Positions 1-9,335 are shown, counted from the first letter of the stretch. The stretch: DNA of 39,696 bases from JAPLXD01 sp043802865 (GCA_043802865.1 JAZDKQ010000042.1:1-39696); one strand, 5' to 3'. Program-made: numbers and translations. Notes: a model not told the origin generated them from the sequence alone.

Positions 1-10
1 GCGAAGTTTT

Positions 11-39
11 ACCAGCCCCAAAAGAGCTGGTTTTTGTTT
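11..39 (+). terminator. Rho-independent terminator of a gene left of the window
   Basis: A 6-bp stem (ACCAGC pairing with GCTGGT) with a 9-nt loop is followed by TTTTTGTTTT. It reads as an intrinsic terminator on the plus strand, so a plus-strand gene probably ends just left of the window. Confidence 0.7.
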
Positions 40-41
40 TC

Positions 42-83
42 TAAAAAATAATGCGAGGCACCCGTTGGGGCGCCTCTTTTTGG
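42..83. terminator. Bidirectional intrinsic terminator
   Basis: GAGGC/GCCTC plus inner CCC/GGG form a hairpin (55-76) with one internal mismatch. It has TTTTTGG on the plus side and, read on the minus strand, a TTATTTTTTAG tail. It sits directly after the stop codon of the minus-strand gene at 88-390, which it probably terminates. Confidence 0.7.
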
Positions 84-87
84 TGCG

Positions 88-390
88 TTATGCAACTTTT
101 CTTTTTGGCTTTTGCCACGGTTTCGACGCGTCGAACGGCCAGGGGCGAATCTTCCCTCTCCCCTCCTGGATGAAAACAAGGAACTTGAGGTTCATTCCCC
201 TCCGGCTTCTTTGAACATAGGCGATGAGGTTGTGATCCTGAGTGTCGAACAGGAAACGCTTTTTTCCATCAGAACACACTCTGTCGCCCGATTCCTCAAA
301 GTGCACAGCCAGCGCGTCATTCGTGTCCTTGTCCTTCGGATGGACATAATATCTGTACTGACTGCCTTTGGGTAATTCTTTTCCGGCCAT
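88..390 (-). CDS. Small hypothetical protein (100 aa)
   Basis: I do not recognise a family. The protein is hydrophilic and basic at the C-terminus (ends PKRKVA), with no signal peptide or membrane segment and a single Cys. It has one of the few clear Shine-Dalgarno sequences in the window: AGGAGG, 9 nt before the ATG. A good promoter lies upstream (TGGACA, 17 nt, TACAAT at 433-461) and a terminator directly downstream. It is therefore a monocistronic gene with strong expression signals, separated from rpoC by a 12-bp stem-loop. The strong signals argue for a real, possibly abundant protein. Confidence 0.8.
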   Translation of the reverse strand: MAGKELPKGSQYRYYVHPKDKDTNDALAVHFEESGDRVCSDGKKRFLFDTQDHNLIAYVQRSRRGMNLKFLVFIQEGRGKIRPWPFDASKPWQKPKRKVA

Positions 391-432
391 TTCCCAGTCC
401 TCCTTATTAATGACTTGTTTTTCTCAAAAATG

Positions 433-461
433 ATTGTACTTTCTATTACGATTTTTGTCCA
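433..461 (-). promoter_or_regulatory. Sigma70-type promoter for the 88-390 gene
   Basis: Minus strand: -35 TGGACA (456-461), 17-nt spacer, -10 TACAAT (433-438). Each hexamer matches consensus at 5 of 6 positions. The predicted start of transcription lies about 35 nt upstream of the ATG. Confidence 0.6.
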
Positions 462-477
462 GTATTTAGCGCAAGCA

Positions 478-504
478 AGAAGAATCCCCTGCGGGGATTC
501 TTCT
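478..504 (-). terminator. Stem-loop downstream of rpoC
   Basis: A perfect 12-bp stem (AGAAGAATCCCC with its complement) with a 3-nt loop lies 34 bp beyond the rpoC stop. The minus-strand tail is only moderately T-rich (TTGCTTG), so this may be an end-protecting hairpin rather than a strong intrinsic terminator. Confidence 0.6.
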
Positions 505-510
505 TTTATA

Positions 511-540
511 CGAAATACTAGATACAAAATACTTTTTCTA
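511..540. repeat. Intergenic ATACTAGATAC-type repeat, copy 1
   Basis: The segment AAATACTAGATACAAAATAC sits at the rpoC 3' end. The same words (ATACTAGATAC, ATACAAAATACTAG) recur at 21361-21400, 23703-23780 and, in a variant form, 32609-32641, always in gaps between housekeeping genes. Confidence 0.5.
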
Positions 541-3500
541 CTTCGCGCGATAGCCTGTCCCGGCCGGAATCAATTTCCCGATGATGACATTTTCTTTGAG
601 TCCTCGGAGTTTGTCTTCTTTTCCGACTACCGCCGCGTTGATGAGAACCTTGGCTGTTTCCTGGAAGGATGCCGCCGAGAGGAAACTTTCCGTCGAGAGG
701 GCCACTTTTGAAATTCCGAGAAGAAGCTTTTCCGCCGTCGCCGCATTTTTTCCGGCTTTCTTGGCCTGCTCGTTCGCCTCAATCAGCTGGATATCTTCGA
801 CGATGTCCCCCGGCAAAAGAGTTGTATCGCCCGAATCAAGAATTCTAACCCGCGAGAGCATTTGGCGAATGATCACTTCGATATGCTTGTCGTTGATTCC
901 CTCGCCCTGCGCGCTGTATATTTCCTGAACCTCTTTGATGATATACCGGAAGACCGCTTCTTCGCCCTGCACTTTGAAGATCTTTTTGAGATCAAGGTGG
1001 CCTTCGCTCAAGATTTGACCCTTGGCGACGAAATCGTCTTTTTGCACTTCCAGATTCATCACCGCCGAAACGACATACTCGCGAACTTCTTTTTTGCCCT
1101 TCTTGTTTGGAGCGCCTTCAACGCGGATGATTTTGTCCTTTTCCGTTTCGATGATCTCGATCACCTGTCCATCTTCTTCCGATAAGGCCGCTTCACCCTT
1201 CGGCGGGCGCGATTCAAAAATTTCGTCAACACGCGGCAGACCTTGAGTGATGTCTGTTCCGGCAACGCCTCCAATATGGAAGGTCCTCATCGTGAGCTGG
1301 GTTCCCGGCTCTCCAATGGCTTGAGCCGCGACAATTCCAACCGCTTGGCCGATCTGCACAAGTTCGTTTCTTCCCAGATCCATTCCATAGCATTTCTGGC
1401 AGATTCCCCGGCGAGTGCGGCAAGTGATGACGGATCGAATCTTGATCTTGTCGGGTCCGCTTTTTTCAATTTCCTCGGCTTTTTCCTTCGTGATCAGCTC
1501 GTCCTTTTTGAACATTGTCTTTTTGGTCTTGGGATTTGCCGCGTCTTCGAGCAAAATTCTTCCCATGATTCTCGAAGCAAAACTGATTCCGACCACTTCC
1601 GAGTCCGCACGATACATGAAATTTCCACGATCGTCTCCGCAATCAACTTCGCGAACAACCGCGTCTTGAGCTACATCAACAAGCCGCCTTGTGAGATATC
1701 CGGCCGTCGCCGTTCGAAGCGCCGTGTCAGCCATTCCTTTTCGCGCTCCGTGAGTGGCAATGAAATATTCGAGAACATTAAATCCCTCTTTAAACGAAGA
1801 GATCACCGGCAATTCAATCGTTTCACCGGTCGGTCCGGCCACCAATCCTTTCATACCGGTCATCTGGACAACAACCGCTTCCGTACCGCGCGCCTTGGAA
1901 TATACCATCGCATAAACGGGACCTTCTTTGTCGAGAGAAGCGCGAACCACCTCGGTTATTTCACCTTTCGCTCCGCTCCAAACTTCAATGACTTGGTTTT
2001 TCCGCTCTTTGTCAGTGAGAAGCCCCATCTCATATTGGCTGTTTATCGTCCTAACTTTTTCTTTTGCTATTTCAATTATTTTTTTCTTTTCAACCGGAGT
2101 CTTCAGGTCATCCATTCCCCAGCTTATTCCGGATCGCGTGACAAAAGAAAAGGCCAAGTTTTTCAGATCATCAACGAATTTCGCCGTCCGTTCTCTTCCG
2201 GAAATTTCAAGGCATCGCGCCACGATCTGGCGCAATTTTCCTTTGTCCATTTCTTCGTTCACAAATTCCAATTCCTCCGGCATTATTTCATTGAAAAGCA
2301 CTCTTCCGATGGAAGTTTTAATTCTCTCACCTTTGATTTCCACTTCAATTTCGGTTTTGAGCTCGATACTATCAAAATGAAAAGCGATCTTGGCTTCTTC
2401 GGCGGAAGAAAATATTTTTCCTTCGCCTTTGGAGCCTTTTCGCGTATGAGTCATATAGTAGCAGCCCAACACCATATCCTGCGACGGTATCGTGATCGGC
2501 TCTCCGCTGGCGGGCTTCAAAAGATTTTTCGAGGAAAGCATGATGTCCCGAGCTTCTCGGCGCGCATTTTCCGTGAGAGGCACGTGAACCGCCATTTGGT
2601 CTCCGTCGAAGTCCGCATTGAAAGCGCTGCAAACCATAGGGTGAATTTGAATGGCTTTTCCTTCGATGAGCACCGGCTGGAAAGCTTGAATACTCAAGCG
2701 ATGCAAAGTTGGAGCGCGATTCAAAAGCACGTAGTGATGTTCGATTATCTCATCAAGAATTTCATAGGCTTCTTCAGTTTCAAACTCAACCATTTTGCCG
2801 GCGCTGCGGACATTGTGAGCATATTCTTTTTCAATCAGCTTGTTGATGATGAAAGGCTTGAAAAGTTCCAGCGCCATCTTTTTGGGCAATCCGCACTGAT
2901 GCAATTTGAGCTTCGGACCAACCACAATCACGCTTCTTCCTGAATAGTCAACCCGCTTTCCGAGCAAGTTTTGTCGGAAACGCCCTTGCTTTCCCTTGAG
3001 CATATCAGCCAGCGACCGCAAAGCTCTCTTTTGGCCGGTGGAAGCCGCAACGGATGTCTGTCCGCGCCTTGCGCTGTTGTCAAAAAGAGCGTCAACCGCT
3101 TCTTGGAGCATTCTTTTTTCGTTTCGCGAAATTACTTCCGGCGCGCTGATTTCGAGCAATTTTTTGAGCCGGTTGTTGCGGTTGATGATTCGTCGATAGA
3201 GATCATTGAGGTCTGAAGTCGCAAATCTTCCTCCGTCGAGCTGAACCATCGGGCGCAGATCGGGCGGAATCACCGGAATCACGGTCGGAAGCATCCATTC
3301 GGGACGAATACCCACTTGGTTCATTCCTTGAAAAAGTTTGAGTTGCTTCAAAAGTTTTTTCTTGTCTGAAATTTTGTCGCTTTCAAGTTCTTTGTCGATT
3401 CTTTTTATTTCTTCCTCAAGATTGAGGCCTTCAAGAATTTTCCGAACCGCTTCGGCGCCGATGCCAGCCTTGAAAACATGCCCGTATTTGAGAGAGAGAT

Positions 3501-4125
3501 TGAAATATTCTACTTCAGAAAGAATTTGGAATTTTTTCAAATTTTTCAGCTCGTCCCGTCCGCCTTGATAGGCGCTCTTCAGATCTTCTCCGTCGGAATC
3601 GGAATTTTTTGCCTCTTCAGCTTTGATTCTTTTTTGCTTGCCTTTGAATTCTGTGTCCATTCTTTCGAGAGCTTCTTTTCTCGCGTTTTCATCCACCTCC
3701 ATCACAATATAGCTTGCAAAATATACCACCTTTTCAAGGTCTTGAGCCGATATGCCAAGCGACAGCCCGATCTTTGAAGGCACGCCCCGCAAAAACCAGA
3801 TATGCGAAACCGGAACCGCCAGTTTGATGTGTCCCATCCGTTCTCGGCGGACGATTGATCGCGTCACTTCCACTCCACATTTGTCGCAGATGATCCCTTT
3901 ATAACGAATCTTTTTGTATTTTCCGCAATAGCATTCCCAATCCTTGGCCGGTCCAAAAGTTTTTTCGCAAAAAAGACCATCCCGCTCATAGCGCTGGGTT
4001 CGATAGTTGATTGTTTCGGGCTTCGTCACTTCTCCATGCGACCAATTCAAAATATCATCAGGACTGGCCAGCTTGAGCCGGATGGAGTCAAAGTCATTCA
4101 CTCTGGTATTTGTTGATTGAGCCAT
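538..4125 (-). CDS. rpoC: DNA-directed RNA polymerase subunit beta'
   Basis: Catalytic clamp subunit of RNA polymerase (1195 aa). Zinc-binding cysteines are at about 65, 67, 80 and 83 (CYCGKY...CDKC). The active-site signature NADFDGDQMAVH is near residue 502 and carries the three Mg-binding Asp. The second zinc site is Cys ~827 with the CRTRRGICQKC cluster near 900-910. The bridge helix/trigger loop segment (QAIGEPGTQLTMRTFHIGG) is around 930. All elements are intact. The protein is shorter than proteobacterial beta' (about 1400 aa), lacking lineage inserts. It is the second gene of an rpoB-rpoC operon, starting 20 bp after the rpoB stop with only a weak GAAG before the ATG. A stem-loop follows the stop. 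Confidence 0.98.
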   Translation of the reverse strand: MAQSTNTRVNDFDSIRLKLASPDDILNWSHGEVTKPETINYRTQRYERDGLFCEKTFGPAKDWECYCGKYKKIRYKGIICDKCGVEVTRSIVRRERMGHIKLAVPVSHIWFLRGVPSKIGLSLGISAQDLEKVVYFASYIVMEVDENARKEALERMDTEFKGKQKRIKAEEAKNSDSDGEDLKSAYQGGRDELKNLKKFQILSEVEYFNLSLKYGHVFKAGIGAEAVRKILEGLNLEEEIKRIDKELESDKISDKKKLLKQLKLFQGMNQVGIRPEWMLPTVIPVIPPDLRPMVQLDGGRFATSDLNDLYRRIINRNNRLKKLLEISAPEVISRNEKRMLQEAVDALFDNSARRGQTSVAASTGQKRALRSLADMLKGKQGRFRQNLLGKRVDYSGRSVIVVGPKLKLHQCGLPKKMALELFKPFIINKLIEKEYAHNVRSAGKMVEFETEEAYEILDEIIEHHYVLLNRAPTLHRLSIQAFQPVLIEGKAIQIHPMVCSAFNADFDGDQMAVHVPLTENARREARDIMLSSKNLLKPASGEPITIPSQDMVLGCYYMTHTRKGSKGEGKIFSSAEEAKIAFHFDSIELKTEIEVEIKGERIKTSIGRVLFNEIMPEELEFVNEEMDKGKLRQIVARCLEISGRERTAKFVDDLKNLAFSFVTRSGISWGMDDLKTPVEKKKIIEIAKEKVRTINSQYEMGLLTDKERKNQVIEVWSGAKGEITEVVRASLDKEGPVYAMVYSKARGTEAVVVQMTGMKGLVAGPTGETIELPVISSFKEGFNVLEYFIATHGARKGMADTALRTATAGYLTRRLVDVAQDAVVREVDCGDDRGNFMYRADSEVVGISFASRIMGRILLEDAANPKTKKTMFKKDELITKEKAEEIEKSGPDKIKIRSVITCRTRRGICQKCYGMDLGRNELVQIGQAVGIVAAQAIGEPGTQLTMRTFHIGGVAGTDITQGLPRVDEIFESRPPKGEAALSEEDGQVIEIIETEKDKIIRVEGAPNKKGKKEVREYVVSAVMNLEVQKDDFVAKGQILSEGHLDLKKIFKVQGEEAVFRYIIKEVQEIYSAQGEGINDKHIEVIIRQMLSRVRILDSGDTTLLPGDIVEDIQLIEANEQAKKAGKNAATAEKLLLGISKVALSTESFLSAASFQETAKVLINAAVVGKEDKLRGLKENVIIGKLIPAGTGYRAK

Positions 4126-4145
4126 AATCTTCTATGGAAAAAATA

Positions 4146-7100
4146 TTACTTCTTTTCAATTTCTTTTTTTTCTTCAATGGGTTCTTTTCTTTCCGGATCA
4201 AAATTTTCTCCGGACACATCCACGTTGAGGCACAGTCCTTTCAACTCGTTAACAAGGACATTGAAGGACGCCGGAATATTCGGAGCTTTGATCGGTTCTC
4301 CTTTGATTATGGATTCATAGGCTTTTGAACGGCCGAGCTGGTCGTCCGATTTGATCGTCATCATTTCTTGAAGGGTGTAGGCACTGCCATATCCTTCAAG
4401 CGCCCACACTTCCATTTCTCCAAAACGCTGGCCTCCAAATTGGGCTTTCCCGCCAAGAGGCTGCTGGGTGATGAGAGAATACGGACCAATTGAACGCATA
4501 TGGATCTTGTCTTCCACGAGATGGTTCAATTTCAAAATATACATATATCCCACCATCGTTTTTTCTTCAAAATGCTCTCCGTCTTTGCCGTTTATGAGTC
4601 CTATTTTTCCATCTTCGGGAAGTCCCGCTTTTTTGAGTTCTTTTTTGATGTCCTCTTCACTCACTCCGTCGAGCGATGGACTCGCCGCTTTATATCCGAG
4701 CTTTGAGGCCGCCCAGCCGAGATGAGCTTCAAGGATTTGTCCGATGTTCATACGAGATGCCACGCCGAGCGGATTCAAAATGATGTCCACTGGTGTTCCG
4801 TCCGGAAGATATGGCATATCCTCAACCGCCGCGATCTTTGAGATCACGCCTTTGTTTCCGTGCCGTCCGGCCAGCTTGTCGCCGACGGAAATTTTGCGAA
4901 ACTGGGCCACGCTCACCTGAATTTGCTGAATGACGCCGGCTGAAAGCTTGTCACCCTGCTCACGGGAAAATATTTTTATATCCACAATTTTGCCGTGCTC
5001 ACCGTGAGGAAGATATAGCGAAGTGTCTTTCACGTCTTTTGATTTTTCACCAAAGATCGCCCGCAAAAGCCTTTCTTCCGGAGTCAGATCGCCTTCGCCT
5101 TTCGGAGAAATTTTTCCAACCATAATATCTCCTGAAGAAACTTCCGCGCCGATATGGATGATCCCAGTGTCGTCAAGATTTTTGAGCCGCTCTTCTCCGA
5201 TGTTTGGGATATCGCGCGTCACCATTTCCGGTCCAAGTTTCGTATCGCGAATATCAACTGAAAAATCTTCGATGTGAATCGATGTATAGCGGTCATCCTG
5301 AAGAAGCCGCTCGGAAATGATGATGGCGTCTTCAAAGTTTGAACCCTCCCATGGCATAAGAGCCACAAGAATATTCTGTCCCAGGGCAAGTTCTCCGTTG
5401 TCTGTCGAAGCGCCGTCCGCGATCAACTGATTTTTCCGAACCCGATCGCCCTTTGCCACCCGCGGAACTTGGTTCATGCAAGTGAAGGCATTTGATCTTT
5501 CGAAATTTTGCAGCCAATAGGTTCTTTTGGCCGGTTTTTCTCCTTTTTTCTCTTCCTTGACCGTCACATGGCTTGCATCCACTTCAACAACTTCTCCGTC
5601 ATCTTTGGCAAGAATCACCTGGCCGGAGTCGGCCGCCGCTTTGTCTTCAAGTCCCGTCCCGACATACGGCGCCTGCGGAAGAATGCAGGAAACGGCCTGG
5701 CGTTGCATGTTGGAACCCATGAGAGCGCGGTGGGCATCATCGTGTTCAAGGAATGGAATGAGCGCGGTTGCGATCGAAATACATTGTTTGGGAGAAACAT
5801 CCACGAAATCAACTTTCGTCGATTCGATGATGAAAGGCTTTCCTTTGACGCGAGCTTCCAATTTTTCTTCAAGAAGCTCCCCGTCTTCACCGATTTCTAT
5901 ATCCGCGTGAGCGATGACTTTTCTGTCCTCGATCGTTGCGTTCAAGTATTCAATTTCTGTCGTTACATACGGACGGCCATCTTTCAAAACAACTTTTCGG
6001 TATGGAGTTTCGATGAAACCGAATTCATTGATCCTGGCATAGCAAGCAATGTGGTTCACGAGACCAATGTTCGGTCCTTCCGGCGTCTGCACCGGACAAA
6101 TTCTTCCATAGTGCGATTGGTGAACATCGCGTACTTCAAATCCAGCTCTCTCGCGCGTCAATCCTCCCGGACCCATCGCGGAAAGCCTTCTTTTATGTTC
6201 AAGTTCGGCCAATGGATTCACTTGATCCATGAATTGGGAAAGCTGGGATGAAGCGAAGAATTCTTTGACCGCCGCCGCAACGGGACGCGAGTTGATGAGC
6301 TGACCCGGCACAACCGTCGCCAGATCGCAGGTGCTCATCCGGTCTTTAATATTGCGAGCCATGCGGGCAAGTCCCGCTCGGAATTTGTTCTGGACAAGTT
6401 CTCCCACGCAGCGTACGCGCCGATTTCCCAAATGGTCAATGTCGTCCGGCTCGGCTACGGGATTATTATTGAGATTGATTATTTCTTTGATGATCAAGAT
6501 CAGGTCTTCCGGACGCAAGGTTCTGTATTTTTCGTCGTTCGGAACATCGACATCCAGCCTTTGATTGAGGCGATAACGGCCAACTTTTCCGAAATCATAC
6601 CGGTCGAAATTGAAAAACATCGATTCGATCATTTGCTTGGCGTTTTCAACCGACGCCAAATCACCCGGACGAATTCTCTTGTATACTTCTTTGAATCCTT
6701 CGCCTTGGTCCTTGGCTGCGTCTCTTTCAATCGTCGCTTCTATATAGTTCGTCTCTCCTTTGTCCACGTCGGAAAAAGTTTTGGCTATCTCTTCGTTAGT
6801 TGCTATGCCAAAAGCCCGCAACAAGGATGTGACGGCCACTTTTCTTTTTCGGTCTATCTTCACCCAAAGCGCTCCGTCCAAATCTGTTTCCATTTCAAGC
6901 CAAGCGCCGCGATTCGGAATGATCTTGGCTCCGAAAAGCCTCTTCCCTTTTTGATATTCCATCGTGAAAAACACCCCGGGACTCCGGATAAGCTGGCTCA
7001 CAACAACTCTCTCCACGCCGTTTATCACAAAAGTTCCCCGATCGGTCATAATGGGGAGATCGCCGAGATATACTTCCTGCTCCTTTATCTCTCCCGTCTG

Positions 7101-7430
7101 CTTATTGAGAAGTTTGACCGCGCTCCGGAGAGGCGCTTCAAAAGATATATTTTTTTCTTTCGAAATTTTTTCGTCGTACTTTGGTTCGTCGAGATAATAT
7201 TCCCCAAACGTGAGTTCCAAATCTTTCCCGGTGAAATCGCTTATCGGATTCACCTCTTCAAAAAGTTCCTTGAGTCCGTCTTTCAAAAGCCAATCATAAG
7301 AAACCGTCTGAGTTTCGATCAGATTGGGAAGTGAAACCATTGGAAGACGCTTGAAAAACTTCCTCTTTTGAAGAGAGGACTGCGGGCTGAAGGACTCTTT
7401 CACCCCGAGAGTTTTGGCCCCTTGCGACAT
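4146..7430 (-). CDS. rpoB: DNA-directed RNA polymerase subunit beta
   Basis: Beta subunit of RNA polymerase, about 1094 aa and compact for the family. The rifampicin-pocket segment SSQLSQFMDQVNPLAE...HKRRLSAMGPGGL (about 390-425) keeps the Asp, His and Ser most often mutated in resistance, so the pocket looks wild type. GRICPVQTPEGPNIGL and the C-terminal RFGEMEVWALEGYGSAYTLQEM follow in the normal order. I chose the ATG at 7430 (MSQGAK...). A TTG seven codons upstream is also open but has nothing better before it. Transcription probably starts about 140 nt upstream from the promoter at 7577-7605 and continues into rpoC. Confidence 0.98.
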   Translation of the reverse strand: MSQGAKTLGVKESFSPQSSLQKRKFFKRLPMVSLPNLIETQTVSYDWLLKDGLKELFEEVNPISDFTGKDLELTFGEYYLDEPKYDEKISKEKNISFEAPLRSAVKLLNKQTGEIKEQEVYLGDLPIMTDRGTFVINGVERVVVSQLIRSPGVFFTMEYQKGKRLFGAKIIPNRGAWLEMETDLDGALWVKIDRKRKVAVTSLLRAFGIATNEEIAKTFSDVDKGETNYIEATIERDAAKDQGEGFKEVYKRIRPGDLASVENAKQMIESMFFNFDRYDFGKVGRYRLNQRLDVDVPNDEKYRTLRPEDLILIIKEIINLNNNPVAEPDDIDHLGNRRVRCVGELVQNKFRAGLARMARNIKDRMSTCDLATVVPGQLINSRPVAAAVKEFFASSQLSQFMDQVNPLAELEHKRRLSAMGPGGLTRERAGFEVRDVHQSHYGRICPVQTPEGPNIGLVNHIACYARINEFGFIETPYRKVVLKDGRPYVTTEIEYLNATIEDRKVIAHADIEIGEDGELLEEKLEARVKGKPFIIESTKVDFVDVSPKQCISIATALIPFLEHDDAHRALMGSNMQRQAVSCILPQAPYVGTGLEDKAAADSGQVILAKDDGEVVEVDASHVTVKEEKKGEKPAKRTYWLQNFERSNAFTCMNQVPRVAKGDRVRKNQLIADGASTDNGELALGQNILVALMPWEGSNFEDAIIISERLLQDDRYTSIHIEDFSVDIRDTKLGPEMVTRDIPNIGEERLKNLDDTGIIHIGAEVSSGDIMVGKISPKGEGDLTPEERLLRAIFGEKSKDVKDTSLYLPHGEHGKIVDIKIFSREQGDKLSAGVIQQIQVSVAQFRKISVGDKLAGRHGNKGVISKIAAVEDMPYLPDGTPVDIILNPLGVASRMNIGQILEAHLGWAASKLGYKAASPSLDGVSEEDIKKELKKAGLPEDGKIGLINGKDGEHFEEKTMVGYMYILKLNHLVEDKIHMRSIGPYSLITQQPLGGKAQFGGQRFGEMEVWALEGYGSAYTLQEMMTIKSDDQLGRSKAYESIIKGEPIKAPNIPASFNVLVNELKGLCLNVDVSGENFDPERKEPIEEKKEIEKK

Positions 7431-7576
7431 AAAAGACACGCCACTCTCCAACTTCCGCTTCGAAAATTTCTGGGAAACGGATAGTTTTGGCTAAGTGGTT
7501 TTAGTTAGAAGTATTTAATTATGCTTGGATGATATATTCAAATCCCCCGAAGTTAGGCAATGATATCGTAATTTAT

Positions 7577-7605
7577 AATCTAGCACACCTCATTTTATTT
7601 TGCAA
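7577..7605 (-). promoter_or_regulatory. Promoter of the rpoBC operon
   Basis: Minus strand: -35 TTGCAA (7600-7605), exactly 17 nt, then -10 TAGATT (7577-7582) preceded by TGC (extended -10). The -35 overlaps the last codons of the upstream ORF at 7595. This leaves a roughly 140-nt rpoB leader in which I see no clear structure. Confidence 0.55.
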
Positions 7606-7897
7606 GTTTACCCGCCGAGGAGGAGGACAATCCGATTTTTAGAGTCTTCGAGGTGATATCCGCGATCCGATATGTCGTCCATTTCTGCGGCACTTCACTT
7701 ATTATCGTGTATCCTGAAATTTTGTCAAGTCCCAGCCTATTTTTGTGCAAAAGTTTGTCCAAATTGACAAGCAAAACCCGAGAAAGAGAGTTTTCGTCCT
7801 TCCACTCAAGGCTGTCTTTTTCCCCTTTCCCTTCGAAAAGAGAAAGCTTGATGCTTTTGTCTTCGTTTATTGTGAAAATTATTTTCATCAAAACCAT
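7595..7897 (-). CDS. TsaB-like N-terminal fragment (about 97-100 aa)
   Basis: The order of features resembles the N-terminal ASKHA half-domain of TsaB, the partner of TsaD in tRNA t6A synthesis: a beta strand MKIIFTI, IKLSLFEG, a helix LSRVLLVNLDKLLHKNRLGLDKISG, then YRIADITSKTLKIGLS. The last matches the position of TsaB's GPGSFTGLR-I-..AKGLA. The GPGSFTG glycines are missing (QKWTTYRI instead) and the C-terminal domain is absent, so it is probably a shortened or decayed relative. Two starts are possible. A TAGAAT hexamer (7896-7901) overlaps the first ATG, which makes the second (MKII, 7888) plausible as a leaderless start. Its stop codon region overlaps the rpoB promoter. Function unproven. 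Confidence 0.6.
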   Translation of the reverse strand: MVLMKIIFTINEDKSIKLSLFEGKGEKDSLEWKDENSLSRVLLVNLDKLLHKNRLGLDKISGYTIISEVPQKWTTYRIADITSKTLKIGLSSSSAGKLAK

Positions 7898-7957
7898 TCT
7901 AGCGCAATTTTTCCCCCGCCGGAATTTGAGCAGTGGAAATAGTTGAAATAAACAAAT

Positions 7958-8440
7958 CTAATGCCTCATTTTTCCTCGAGTGGAATAATTGTCAAGTGCA
8001 AAATAGTTGAGAAGACTGATATACTTTTCTATGAGATTTTTTAAGTCATTTTTTGTTTTTATCTCAACTGGTAGCGGTTCTTTGTATGTTAAATAGTCTT
8101 GGCTGGCATCTTCCTTGATATACAGACTATCAGCAAAACCCAAGAATTCATCTTCGGCGATTAACTTTTTAAGTGCGTCAGCTAGATTGATAATCCTGCC
8201 TGTCTCCACAGTACTATTTGGATTTTTATCTTTTACATAAAATGCATCTTTGACTTCCCCGGAAAGCTCTAAAATTTCTAAGGATAAACTGTCTATTTTT
8301 TTTGAAAGTTGGCTGCGGTCCGCCAGCAACCTAAAAATAATTTCGTCTATCTTATAACAAATTTTTATCGGATTTTGATAAAATTTATCCTCAATAATCC
8401 TGGGATCTGTTTTGTTTAATAACTTTTCAGGCTTTTCCAT
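7958..8440 (-). CDS. Hypothetical protein (160 aa)
   Basis: Not recognised. An acidic/lysine-rich, mostly helical soluble protein with a likely amphipathic segment at about 30-65 (ICYKIDEIIFRLLADRSQLSKKIDSL) and no signal peptide, cysteine motif or repeats. It is more AT-rich than rpoB/rpoC, as are other accessory genes here. No convincing ribosome-binding site precedes the ATG. The gene stands alone between the TsaB-like ORF and a 240-bp gap, in the same orientation as its neighbours. Confidence 0.6.
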   Translation of the reverse strand: MEKPEKLLNKTDPRIIEDKFYQNPIKICYKIDEIIFRLLADRSQLSKKIDSLSLEILELSGEVKDAFYVKDKNPNSTVETGRIINLADALKKLIAEDEFLGFADSLYIKEDASQDYLTYKEPLPVEIKTKNDLKNLIEKYISLLNYFALDNYSTRGKMRH

Positions 8441-8555
8441 ATTTTTTGTCTATTATTCCCCCCGCCGGAAATATGTATTTAAATATGTATTTCATTACTT
8501 ACCTCATCCTATCCCAAAATCCACTTTTTTTCAAATAAAAACCGCCGGGTAATTC

Positions 8556-8578
8556 TCGCCAAGGTTGAGTCTTGGCGA
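8556..8578. repeat. Perfect 8-bp hairpin in the 8441-8680 gap
   Basis: TCGCCAAG and CTTGGCGA flank a 7-nt loop. This is the only structured element I see in the 240-bp gap between the 160-aa ORF and the muramidase-like gene. There is no T-run directly after it on the minus strand, so it is not a standard terminator for the gene at 8681. Confidence 0.45.
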
Positions 8579-8680
8579 AGCGACATTTTTTCGCTTGCAA
8601 CTTATTTCAGCACAATTTTCAGAGCAAAAAAATCCCAAAAACATGCATTAGGATTTAGTAATAAAAATATTCTTCGCGCC

Positions 8681-9286
8681 TTACATCATCTTTTTGTAAT
8701 ACAAATTCACATCTCGCACCCATTTCGCCGCGCTGGCGGTTCTTTGATCCGCGCGATTGCGGCCACATTTCCAAACGACCATATCTCGGGGAGTGTTTAT
8801 TTTTTTCGCTATCAAATCCCCAAGCCTGTTTCCGACAATATTCACGGCTTGGGCGGGAGAGTCGAAACAGCTGTACCCGGATTCGGTCGTGTTTTCCGAT
8901 CCTCGATATCCCCAATAATTGTAGCATTCCTTCCCCTCTTTTTTCGGCGAGTATACTCCCCAGTTGCTTTCTTTTTTGGCGATCGCTACGAGATAGGCCG
9001 CTACTTTTTTATTTTTCTTGGCAATGAACGGGGCCATTTCACGGATAGGCGAATAGGCAACCATTTTTTTGATCTGTATTTCTCTCGGCGATACTGTTTT
9101 TTTCACTTCCGCGCTCGGAGCCGGTGCGTTTATGTCAAGCCTAATCTTATCAAAGCACATCCCCGCGAAAACCAAGGCCAAAACGGCCAAAAAAACAAAC
9201 ACCGCCTCTTCCGGTTTTTTCGGTATATTTTTGAATGCTTTTTTTATTTTCTTGAGACTTTTCTTCACTTTCGGTTTCTTGAACAT
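8681..9286 (-). CDS. Membrane-anchored lysozyme-like/glucosaminidase-type protein
   Basis: 201 aa. A very basic N-terminus (Lys-rich to about residue 24) is followed by one hydrophobic helix (about 28-43, AVFVFLAVLALVFAGM), so the C-terminal domain should face outside. That domain has AAYLVAIAKKESNWG, a lysozyme/lytic-transglycosylase-like catalytic helix with a Glu, then YNYWGYRG and SCFDSPAQAV. This pattern is typical of small CPR muramidase-like proteins. Likely role: peptidoglycan remodelling. It has its own extended -10 promoter (9370-9398), and a terminator-like hairpin (9336-9359) lies between promoter and gene, suggesting attenuation. No Shine-Dalgarno is visible. An alternative is an inactive wall-binding protein. 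Confidence 0.7.
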   Translation of the reverse strand: MFKKPKVKKSLKKIKKAFKNIPKKPEEAVFVFLAVLALVFAGMCFDKIRLDINAPAPSAEVKKTVSPREIQIKKMVAYSPIREMAPFIAKKNKKVAAYLVAIAKKESNWGVYSPKKEGKECYNYWGYRGSENTTESGYSCFDSPAQAVNIVGNRLGDLIAKKINTPRDMVVWKCGRNRADQRTASAAKWVRDVNLYYKKMM

Positions 9287-9335
9287 GTCTTTTTGGCTGA
9301 TTTTGTATTGATATTCCTTTTTCGCCTTAAATACG

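Noticed and set aside
1243..2943. 566-aa open frame antisense to rpoC
   Set aside because: Rich in His, Phe and Arg with no motif; it is a shadow of the rpoC reading frame.
6180..6290. Rifampicin-resistance substitutions in rpoB
   Set aside because: The pocket segment keeps the Asp, His and Ser usually mutated.
6432..7334. 300-aa open frame antisense to rpoB
   Set aside because: Fully inside a conserved rpoB region, low-complexity composition, no start signals.
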